A DNA stretch of 8,481 bases from assembly GCA_021129875.1 (NCBI GenBank), contig JAJOKK010000027.1, positions 1 through 8,481 of the forward strand, given 5' to 3'. Of the stretch, positions 1 to 6,185 are shown piece by piece. The position numbers and the translations under genes are program-made. Under the pieces are notes generated by a model that saw only the letters and a list, made by a program, of their open reading frames with translations, had not been told where the DNA came from and did not search any database. Position 1 is the first letter of the stretch, and every line of letters starts with the position of its first letter. This stretch comes from Candidatus Bipolaricaulota bacterium. GTDB lineage: Bacteria; Bipolaricaulota; Bipolaricaulia; UBA7950; UBA9294.

Positions 1-105
1 ATATTCATAGCACGCACATTATACACCTATGGCAGAAGAGTGCCAAGGAGACCTCAAAGCTAAATCAGCGAAAGCGCCGGTGAAAATCGGCATGGCGGCG
101 CGAGG

Positions 106-132
106 TCGGTTGCGGAGCAAGGACGGAGGCCG
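106..132 (+). repeat. 27-base dispersed repeat, copy 1
   Basis: This segment matches 4262-4288 in the same orientation at 24 of 27 positions. Both copies begin TCGGTTGC, then differ at two bases (GG here, AA there), share AGCAAGG, differ at one base (A here, C there) and end CGGAGGCCG. Similarity stops outside these limits. Both copies are in DNA without a recognised gene. A chance match of this length is unlikely, but the nature of the element is unknown. Confidence 0.55.
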
Positions 133-142
133 GTCATACCAC

Positions 143-216
143 GGAATCTATCGAACAAAAGGATTCCTCACTGTTGGGTGTGGATAACCGGCCCTGCGCT
201 GTTGCCGCGCAGCCAC
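143..216 (+). other. Two consecutive predicted hairpins
   Basis: The first hairpin pairs GGAATC (143-148) with GATTCC (162-167) around a 13-base loop. The second pairs CTGCGC (194-199) with GCGCAG (207-212) around the 7-base loop TGTTGCC, and is enclosed by GTGG (180-183) with CCAC (213-216) plus a one-sided internal bulge. Neither is followed by a T-run, so they are not simple terminators. They could be part of a structured RNA or leader, or be accidental; no gene follows on the plus strand. Confidence 0.3.
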
Positions 217-601
217 CTGTCTGCGTGCGCTTGTCTGTCGTATCCGCGACGAGGACTGGAACATGCACAGTCAGCCGCTCGGAGGAGGGCTTAAAGAGAT
301 GGGCCTCAGGCCTTGCTTACGCAACCGGCACAGAGACGCAGGGAACAGCAAAGAAGACCCGGGCAATAGTACGGATATATCGAGGGAACGGCTTAACCGA
401 TCACCAGTGAACCCGTATCCTTCTGCGCCTCCGCACCTTGAGTATATTTGGCCTAACCATTGCCGTTAGAAAGAGATAAGGTGCTGGAATGGCGCATAAA
501 TATGAAATATCACCACATTTGCTCTACCCAAGGTTAGCATATGCTTTCTCAGACAAGTTCTACTGCGAAGTCTCCACTACTGCGGATTTTTTAATCACTC
601 T

Positions 602-3600
602 CTACTCTGCGTGATCGAGCGTGTCAGCGGCTAGTCGCTTGTACTCCTGATAGCGCACCATGCATTCTTCCTCGAGCTGTCTGTGGAGGAGCTTCGCCTC
701 GTCGGGGAAGGATTGCACCAGGCCGGCGTAGCGCACCTCGCCCATCAGGAACTTGTGAAAATCACCGCTCGGCGCCTTGTAGTCGAGCTGGAACGGGTTT
801 TTCCCCTCATCCTTCCGCCGTGGGTCGAACCGGTAGAGAGGCCAGTAGCCGATTTCGACGGCAAGCTTCTCCTCCGCCTGAGATTTTCCCATCCCTTTCC
901 GCAATCCGTGGCTGATGCACGGGGAGTAGGCGATGATGATACTGGGGCCGGGATAGCTTTCCGCTTCGAGGAACGCTTTTAAACACTGGTTCTTGTTCGC
1001 GCCCATCGCTACGGAGGCGATATAGATGTAGTCGTAGCACATGAGCATCCGGCCGAGGTCCTTCTTCTTCGTCTTTTTCCCGGAGGAGGCGAACTTGGCG
1101 ACCGATCCGGTCGGGGTCGCTTTTGATGCCTGACCACCGGTATTCGAGTAGACCTCGGTGTCCATAACGAGAACGTTCACATCCTGGTTCATCGCCAACA
1201 CGTGATCGAGGCCGCCGTAGCCGATGTCGTACGCCCAGCCATCCCCGCCCACGATCCAGATCGACTTCTTGGTGAACAGGTCTGCCATGGAGAGCAGTTC
1301 CTGTAAGAGCTCGCTCGTTCCGGCCCGCTCCATAAGGAGCGAGCGCATCCGATCTCCTGTCTCCCGCGAGGCGGTGGCATCGTCCTTCCCGGCGAGCCAG
1401 GAGGCCATCGCCTCTTCCAACTCAGGAGCGACATCGCTCCTGAGCGCGGCGGAGAGCAAGGATGTCAAGCGATCGCGCCGCGCGGCCAGCGCGAGGTTCA
1501 TCCCGAATCCGTACTCAGCGTTGTCCTCGAAGAGCGAACTCGCCCAGGTCGGGCCGTGCCCGTCCTTGTTCACGCAGTAGGGGACAGCCGGAGCTGAACC
1601 ACCGTAGATCGATGAACAGCCGGTGGCGTTGGCGATCATCATCCGCTCCCCGAACAGTTGTGTCGCCAGCTTGATGTACGGGGTTTCACCGCACCCGGGA
1701 CAGGCACTGTTGAACTCGAACAGCGGCCGGCGAAACTGACTCCCCTTCACCGACTCTGCGCTCATTACAGCGTCGCGAATTGGGAGGGAGGTCGAGAACC
1801 GGTGATTCTCGACCTCGTCTGCGGTCTGGGTGTCGAGCGGCCTCATGATCAACGCTTTCTCCCCCTTCTTTCCCGGGCAGATATCAGCGCAGTTGCCGCA
1901 GCCAGTGCAGTCGAGCGTGCTCACCTGGATGCGGAACTCAAGCCCCCTCATCCCCTTGCCGAGCGCAGGGATCGTAGTGAACGCAGCCGGCGCCTTGCTC
2001 AGGTCTTCCACGGAAGAGAGGAGCGGGCGGATGGCGGCGTGCGGGCAGACAAAGGCGCACTGGTTGCACTGGATACAGGCTTCCGGTTTCCACTGCGGAA
2101 CGTTTATCGCGATCCCTCGTTTCTCGTACTGTGTCGTCCCCATAGGGAACGAGCCGTCCGGGCCGGTCCAGCGGTATGTCCCGTCGAGATCGGCGGTGAA
2201 CGCGCTCACCGGGAGGGCGTCCCCTTCCTGGAGGAGCATCGGTCTCATCACCTCAAGGATCCACTTCGGCTCACACGACCTTTTGCCGTTATCGGATCCT
2301 CCTGCCTGTCTCCAGTCGGCCGGGACATTCACCTCGACAAGGTTGTCGAGAGCTGCGTCGACCCCGGCGTAGTTCATTTGCACGACCTGCTCCCCTTTCT
2401 TCCCGTAGTCCTTGACGATCGCCTCCTTCAGGCGGGCGATCGCCTCATCGACCGGGATGACGCCGGCGAGGCGGAAGAAGACAGTCTGCATGATCATGTT
2501 GACCCGTCCGCCGAGGCCGACCTCGCCAGCGAGTTTCACCGCGTCGATCGTGTAGAACTTGAGGCGCTTCTCAGCGATAGTCCGCTTGAGCGCTGCAGGA
2601 AGATGCTCATGCAGTTCATCGTTGCTCCACGGGCAGTTCAAGACGAATGTCCCCCCGTCCCTGATCCCAGCGAGGAGGTCGTAGGTCTGCACGAACGCGG
2701 GGTTATGGCAAGCAATGTAGTCGGCCGTCTTGATCAGATACGTCGATTGAATCTTCTCCTTGCCGAACCGCAGGTGGGAGACGGTCGTCCCGCCCGACTT
2801 CTTGGCGTCGTAGGAGAAGTACCCTTGCGCGTAGAGGTCTGTCTTCTCCCCGACGATCTTAATCGCGCTCTTATTCGCCCCTACGGTCCCGTCGGCCCCC
2901 AGCCCCCAGAACTTGCACTGAATAGTCCCAGTGGGGGTCATATCGATCTCCTCCCCCACGGAGAGCGAGGTGTGGGTGACGTCGTCGGCAATCCCCACGG
3001 TGAAGTGATTCTTTGGCGAATCAGCGCCAAGGTTGGCGTAGACAGCCGCCACCATCGTTGGGGTGAAGTCCTTCGAGCCGAGGCCGTAGCGACCGCCGAT
3101 GATCAGTGCTCGTTGCCCATTCTCCTGGAAGAGGGTACAGACGTCCTGGTAAATCGGCTCGCCCAAGCTTCCCGGCTCCTTGGTCCTGTCGAGGACGGCG
3201 ATCCGCTCAACGCTTGCCGGGAGCACTGCGAGGAAGTGCTTGCTCGACCACGGCCGGTAGAGGCGGATCTTGAGCAGACCCACCTTCTCCCCGCTACGTA
3301 CGAGGTGGTTCACCGTCTCCTCCGCCACCTCGCACCCCGAGCCCATCATGACAAGGACGCGCGTAGCATCGGCGGCGCCGACATAGTCGAACAGGTGATA
3401 CTCGCGTCCGGTCAGCTCGGCCACTTGCTCCATCGCCGCGGCCACGATCTGTGGTGTCGCCAAATAAAAGAGATTCCCTGCCTCGCGCCCCTGGAAGTAG
3501 ACATCCGGGCTTTGCGCCGTGCCGCGCAGGTGCGGGTGTTCCGGATTGAGCGCGCGGCGGCGGAAGGCCTCGATCTCCGCGTGCGGAGCAAGCTCGTTCA

Positions 3601-4174
3601 TCTCCTCGTAGGAGATGATCTCGATCTTCTGGATCTCGTGTGAGATGCGGAACCCGTCAAAGAAGTGGAGGAACGGGACCTTCGCCTTCAGAGTCGCCAG
3701 GTGGGCGACCAGACCGAGGTCGAGCACCTCTTGCACTGAGCCCGAACAGAGGAGGGCGAACCCGGTCTGACGGGTTGCCATCACATCGGAGTGGTCACCG
3801 AAGATGGAGAGGGCGTGCGTGGAAAGCGAGCGGGCCGCCACGTGAAAGACGGTCGGCAGCAGTTCCCCGGCGATCTTGTACATGTTAGGAATCATCAATA
3901 GGAGACCCTGCGAGGCGGTGAACGTGGTGGTGAGCGCCCCCGCGGCGAGTGCGCCGTGAACTGCCCCAGCCGCGCCGGCCTCAGACTGCATCTCGGTCAC
4001 CTTCAGTGCCTGGCCGAAGATGTTCTTTCGCCCGTACGCCGCCCATCTGTCCGCTATCTCGCCCATTTCTGAGCTAGGGGTGATCGGGTATATCGCCGCA
4101 ACATCGCTGAACGCGTAGGCAACGTGTGCCGCCGCCGTGTTTCCATCGAACATCTCCATCTGTCTTGCCGCCAT
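602..4174 (-). CDS. nifJ: Pyruvate:ferredoxin (flavodoxin) oxidoreductase, single-chain, complete
   Basis: Reversibly converts pyruvate, CoA and oxidised ferredoxin or flavodoxin to acetyl-CoA, CO2 and reduced carrier in the cytoplasm. The 1,190-residue protein has all core domains: pyrimidine-binding TPP domain with YPITPSSEMGE (29-39), Glu61 and Arg115; a transketolase C-like domain (about 260-410); a gamma-type domain (about 415-630); an 8Fe ferredoxin domain with two CxxCxxCxxxC motifs (Cys700, 703, 706, 710 and Cys756, 759, 762, 766, each last Cys followed by Pro); and the TPP/Mg domain with GDGWAYDIGYGG (977-988), Asp978, Thr1006 and Val1008. Proximal-cluster cysteines are Cys825, 828, 853 and 1086. 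These match the Desulfovibrio africanus enzyme at a nearly constant offset. It lacks the extra C-terminal domain of that 1,232-residue enzyme. The start at 4174 is chosen over an upstream ATG at 4213 because AAGGAGG lies six bases before it. It is monocistronic in view; nifJ and por are both used as names. Confidence 0.97.
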   Translation of the reverse strand: MAARQMEMFDGNTAAAHVAYAFSDVAAIYPITPSSEMGEIADRWAAYGRKNIFGQALKVTEMQSEAGAAGAVHGALAAGALTTTFTASQGLLLMIPNMYKIAGELLPTVFHVAARSLSTHALSIFGDHSDVMATRQTGFALLCSGSVQEVLDLGLVAHLATLKAKVPFLHFFDGFRISHEIQKIEIISYEEMNELAPHAEIEAFRRRALNPEHPHLRGTAQSPDVYFQGREAGNLFYLATPQIVAAAMEQVAELTGREYHLFDYVGAADATRVLVMMGSGCEVAEETVNHLVRSGEKVGLLKIRLYRPWSSKHFLAVLPASVERIAVLDRTKEPGSLGEPIYQDVCTLFQENGQRALIIGGRYGLGSKDFTPTMVAAVYANLGADSPKNHFTVGIADDVTHTSLSVGEEIDMTPTGTIQCKFWGLGADGTVGANKSAIKIVGEKTDLYAQGYFSYDAKKSGGTTVSHLRFGKEKIQSTYLIKTADYIACHNPAFVQTYDLLAGIRDGGTFVLNCPWSNDELHEHLPAALKRTIAEKRLKFYTIDAVKLAGEVGLGGRVNMIMQTVFFRLAGVIPVDEAIARLKEAIVKDYGKKGEQVVQMNYAGVDAALDNLVEVNVPADWRQAGGSDNGKRSCEPKWILEVMRPMLLQEGDALPVSAFTADLDGTYRWTGPDGSFPMGTTQYEKRGIAINVPQWKPEACIQCNQCAFVCPHAAIRPLLSSVEDLSKAPAAFTTIPALGKGMRGLEFRIQVSTLDCTGCGNCADICPGKKGEKALIMRPLDTQTADEVENHRFSTSLPIRDAVMSAESVKGSQFRRPLFEFNSACPGCGETPYIKLATQLFGERMMIANATGCSSIYGGSAPAVPYCVNKDGHGPTWASSLFEDNAEYGFGMNLALAARRDRLTSLLSAALRSDVAPELEEAMASWLAGKDDATASRETGDRMRSLLMERAGTSELLQELLSMADLFTKKSIWIVGGDGWAYDIGYGGLDHVLAMNQDVNVLVMDTEVYSNTGGQASKATPTGSVAKFASSGKKTKKKDLGRMLMCYDYIYIASVAMGANKNQCLKAFLEAESYPGPSIIIAYSPCISHGLRKGMGKSQAEEKLAVEIGYWPLYRFDPRRKDEGKNPFQLDYKAPSGDFHKFLMGEVRYAGLVQSFPDEAKLLHRQLEEECMVRYQEYKRLAADTLDHAE

Positions 4175-4180
4175 AAGCAA

Positions 4181-4187
4181 CCTCCTT
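4181..4187 (-). promoter_or_regulatory. Ribosome binding site of PFOR
   Basis: Read on the minus strand this is AAGGAGG, six bases before the ATG at 4174. It decides the start: the ATG 39 bases upstream, which would add 13 residues rich in Arg, would place this site inside the coding region, and the family's conserved sequence begins after the inner Met. Confidence 0.85.
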
Positions 4188-4218
4188 AAGAAACGCGTCG
4201 CCCGGGCAAACACAGAAT

Positions 4219-4224
4219 AGTATA
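4219..4224 (-). promoter_or_regulatory. Possible -10 box for PFOR
   Basis: On the minus strand this reads TATACT, one base from the bacterial -10 consensus. It would give a transcript start near 4212 and a leader of about 40 bases. No good -35 hexamer is found 16-18 bases upstream (the best-placed hexamer is GTGTAA), so the promoter would be weak, activator dependent or of another sigma class, or the match may be chance. Confidence 0.35.
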
Positions 4225-4261
4225 CTTCTCCGCCTCAGCCGTTACACTTGGTAGAGTTGTC

Positions 4262-4288
4262 TCGGTTGCAAAGCAAGGCCGGAGGCCG
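4262..4288 (+). repeat. 27-base dispersed repeat, copy 2
   Basis: Partner of 106-132, same orientation, 24 of 27 identical. It lies about 90 bases upstream of the PFOR start on the strand opposite to PFOR, close to the possible PFOR promoter, and about 60 bases from the 41-base repeat at 4351-4391. Confidence 0.55.
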
Positions 4289-4292
4289 TACA

Positions 4293-4339
4293 AGATGAGC
4301 ATGAAGCGAGGCGGTGTTTCTCGTTCGAGATGAGCATGA
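4293..4339 (+). repeat. 12-base direct repeat with a palindrome between and overlapping
   Basis: AGATGAGCATGA occurs at 4293-4304 and again at 4328-4339, a spacing of 35 bases. The perfect inverted pair TCTCG/CGAGA around TT (4319-4330) overlaps the start of the second copy. The arrangement could be a protein binding region in the intergenic space upstream of PFOR, or the residue of a local duplication; nothing else supports either reading. Confidence 0.4.
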
Positions 4340-4350
4340 GATAGCACTGG

Positions 4351-4391
4351 CAACGCAAGCGCGTGTGTCGAAATATAGGAGGCATGATCTT
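4351..4391 (-). repeat. 41-base dispersed repeat, copy 1
   Basis: Read on the minus strand, this matches 7836-7876 on the plus strand at 37 of 41 positions, without gaps. The shared core includes AAGATCATGC, CTATATTTCGACACA and GCGCTTGCG. The copy lies 176 bases upstream of the PFOR start and points in the same direction as PFOR, just as the other copy points toward the AlbA_2 remnant. Similarity ends sharply on both sides. Confidence 0.7.
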
Positions 4392-4514
4392 AAAGGTTAT
4401 AAAATCTTTGCTGCTGGCGTATTGCCGGCAAAACACACTCGGGTACATTGATGAACAGCGGTTCGTCTGCTCATCGGCCAAGATCGTATTTGCTTCCTTG
4501 GTGATGAGTGTGAT

Positions 4515-4949
4515 ATGCTGATTCAGGTGAAATCTATCGGAGCAGTTCTTGTATGGTTTCGGGGCAGCGGCCGACTGCTCCAGGTGAGTGAGCCGGTGCT
4601 AGTAGAAGCGTTCACTTATCTCGTGATAGCGGTTTTGCTGCGGCGGATTGTGTTGGAATTTAGCTTAAGGAATATTCTTGAGAGGAGGGGGATAACACCG
4701 GTGATACTGCAAGACCTCGAGTTTGCTCTTCCTGCACAGGCAAAGGCTGGGGCGGAAGCAGAAGCAATTAAGGTGAGTCTCCCCCAAATCCTTGTCGGCT
4801 CAGAGCCTCCTGCAAACCGCAGTGAGACAGCTTTCGTTCTTCGTCTGCCCGTTCCATCGCATACTCAAGCTGCCTCGCACTACCGCCGATCTTGTCGGGA
4901 TATTACAGCACCGACAGGGGTTAATGTAATCCCATGGATCTCCTTATAG
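4515..4949 (+). CDS. Uncertain 144-residue hypothetical protein
   Basis: I do not recognise this protein. Residues 27-47 (EPVLVEAFTYLVIAVLLRRI region) could form one membrane segment, followed by a basic/acidic stretch and a C-terminal half rich in Ala, Pro and Ser without a recognisable fold. The hydrophobic part followed by RRIVLEF is faintly like part of the PsiE family, but it is far too little to assign. There is no good ribosome binding site before the ATG. Its last 16 bases overlap the start of the DUF456 gene, which would fit translational coupling if the ORF is real. It may equally be a remnant of a longer gene or a chance open frame. Confidence 0.35.
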   Translation: MLIQVKSIGAVLVWFRGSGRLLQVSEPVLVEAFTYLVIAVLLRRIVLEFSLRNILERRGITPVILQDLEFALPAQAKAGAEAEAIKVSLPQILVGSEPPANRSETAFVLRLPVPSHTQAASHYRRSCRDITAPTGVNVIPWISL

Positions 4950-5401
4950 TTGCTGCCTATCTTATGATGTTTATCGGCCTTGTGGGGACAGTTATGCCCT
5001 TTCTACCTGGCACGCCGGTGATACTGGTTGGGGCGATAATTTATGCCTTTGCAACCGATTTTGCCGTCATTGACGGCGGGCTGATAGCCCTCCTGGTGAT
5101 TATCTGTCTGGGGGCGGAGCTGCTGGAATATAGCGCCGGTGCGATCGGCGCCAGGAAATATGGTGCCTCCAAAGCCGGTGTGTATGGCTCAATCATCGGT
5201 GCATTGGCTGGTATCTTTGTCTTTTTCCCCATCGGAATGCTGATAGGGACGATGGCTGGTGCAGTTGCTGGAGAGATGCTTGCCGGCGCTAGCGGCTCTA
5301 AAGCGATAAGAGCGGGGTTCGGCGCCATCCTCGGCGCAGTGAGCGGAATGATATTGAAATTTATCGCCGGCGTGGCGATGATTGTCATAGTTCTCGTATA
5401 A
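4934..5401 (+). CDS. DUF456 family integral membrane protein
   Basis: A 155-residue, strongly hydrophobic protein with the typical length and pattern of the DUF456 family (PF04306): an N-terminal hydrophobic segment (about 3-23) running into PFLPGTP (22-28), further segments at about 27-42 and 47-63, the short polar turn GARKYGAS (72-79), then Gly/Ala-rich segments (about 83-120 and 127-155) joined by a small polar loop at ASGSKAIRAG. It should lie in the cytoplasmic membrane; the family's function is not known to me. The Gly-rich, small-residue spacing suggests tight helix packing. The ATG at 4934 begins exactly where family homology begins, but the upstream AGGGG (4916-4920) is 13 bases away, so initiation may be weak or coupled to the overlapping upstream ORF. 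No clear terminator follows. Confidence 0.85.
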   Translation: MDLLIVAAYLMMFIGLVGTVMPFLPGTPVILVGAIIYAFATDFAVIDGGLIALLVIICLGAELLEYSAGAIGARKYGASKAGVYGSIIGALAGIFVFFPIGMLIGTMAGAVAGEMLAGASGSKAIRAGFGAILGAVSGMILKFIAGVAMIVIVLV

Positions 5402-5483
5402 ATACAGCAAGTGCAATCGCTCGGGGGGCGCTCTCGCCTTATAAACACTGCCTACTTAGTGATTCCGCAAGACTCTATTGCTA

Positions 5484-5511
5484 TTAACAGTTGTTGACGT
5501 TGAAGTATACA
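5484..5511 (+). promoter_or_regulatory. Promoter-like hexamers in the 784-base gap
   Basis: TTAACA (5484-5489) and TATACA (5506-5511) are separated by 16 bases, resembling a sigma-70 promoter. No identifiable gene begins just downstream; the next certain start is the flotillin gene about 670 bases further. It may be accidental or may drive an unrecognised transcript. Confidence 0.25.
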
Positions 5512-6172
5512 TAGACCCGAAAAACCTGTCGTCCCTATGGTTGAGGGCAATAGTGCGCTGTTTTCCCTCTTTTACCATGTCGCCATCCATCCTCCGGGGC
5601 TTCTCCGTGTTTTCGACTCTGGGCTCCAATCCATGGATCACGGGCTCTCAGGCTGTTCTACGTTCAAGGGTCGAACACATTCCTTAAGTGCGGGAACAAT
5701 TCGCAGGATTGCCATGTGGCAGCTTTATACCTACAATCGATATAAATCCACGGAGGTATTAGCATTGCTTAAGACTATCTGCACGGATTGGCTACTACTG
5801 CAGTTGACTTTCTTTCACCCGGTGCAGAGACTGGTGGCGATGGAATGGGCAAGGAGCAAAATGCGAAGATGGTGTGGTGCGCCTCAGACCCCATATCGGC
5901 GAGCGCTGATCCCTCTGGATGTGGCTGTGATCGACAACACGGGATGCCGGAGAGAGATTTGCTGGATGCTGAATCTGCCGGTCTTGTGGCGGTGCCGTGA
6001 GGAAAATCTGAAGAAACCTTGGAGGCTATATGGGGAACCCCAATTTCGAAGCAGCGTGACCGGCTTAGGCAACCGCTGTCTGTAAAACATCATGGCCCAA
6101 GCCAGGTTAGCTTGCGGAGCTACTCAGTTGATCTGTTACAGGCTAACCCCCGCAACACAGAGATCAAAAGCA

Positions 6173-6180
6173 AAAGGAGG
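6173..6180 (+). promoter_or_regulatory. Ribosome binding site of the flotillin-like gene
   Basis: AAAGGAGG ends five bases before the ATG at 6186, an almost ideal site. It fixes the start of the SPFH gene just before its membrane segment. Confidence 0.85.
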
Positions 6181-6185
6181 AAGAG

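Larger units (their letters stand above)
1..601. other. Non-coding region left of PFOR
   Basis: I see no gene I can support in these 601 bases. The short open frames (for example 174-410 and 263-469 on the plus strand) have no family resemblance, no good ribosome binding site and unconvincing composition. The stretch contains two predicted hairpins (143-167 and 180-216), an 11-base near-palindrome GGCCTCAGGCC at 302-312, a 10-base palindrome AGCATATGCT at 536-545, and an 8-base direct repeat CTACTGCG at 560-567 and 577-584. One copy of a 27-base dispersed repeat lies at 106-132. No clear terminator for the leftward-transcribed PFOR gene is visible just past its stop. Confidence 0.6.
5402..6185. 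other. 784-base region without recognisable gene
   Basis: I find no gene I can support. Open frames exist (plus 5537-6085, 182 residues; plus 5788-6000; minus 5456-5641), but none has a recognisable family, a good ribosome binding site or domain-like composition. One frame around 5900-6000 has several Cys and the sequence GCGCDRQHG, which could be a fragment of a metal-binding protein, but it ends at a stop and starts nowhere convincing. A 7-bp inverted repeat GGTTAGC/GCTAACC (6105-6111 and 6142-6148) lies before the flotillin gene. This could be an eroded gene region plus a long leader. Confidence 0.5.

Noticed and set aside
34..145. Cobalamin-riboswitch-like words (AGGAGACCT near 44-52; CCGGTGAAAATC near 78-89)
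   Set aside because: The B12-box-like word lies before the GGTGAAAATC word, the reverse of the riboswitch order, the other conserved blocks do not align, and no plus-strand gene follows. A covariance scan with the Rfam Cobalamin model would settle it; a significant hit would reverse this.
1658..3643. 661-codon open frame on the plus strand opposite PFOR
   Set aside because: It is antisense to a certain, fully conserved gene with strong third-position G+C, which commonly leaves the opposite strand open. The translation is rich in Arg, His and Leu and resembles no family.
4175..4213. Upstream ATG adding 13 residues to PFOR
   Set aside because: The strong ribosome binding site at 4181-4187 lies inside this extension and serves the ATG at 4174; the added residues do not match the family.
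5655..5680. tRNA-like GTTCGA on the minus strand
   Set aside because: Flanking bases do not pair as a T arm and no acceptor or anticodon arms are found.
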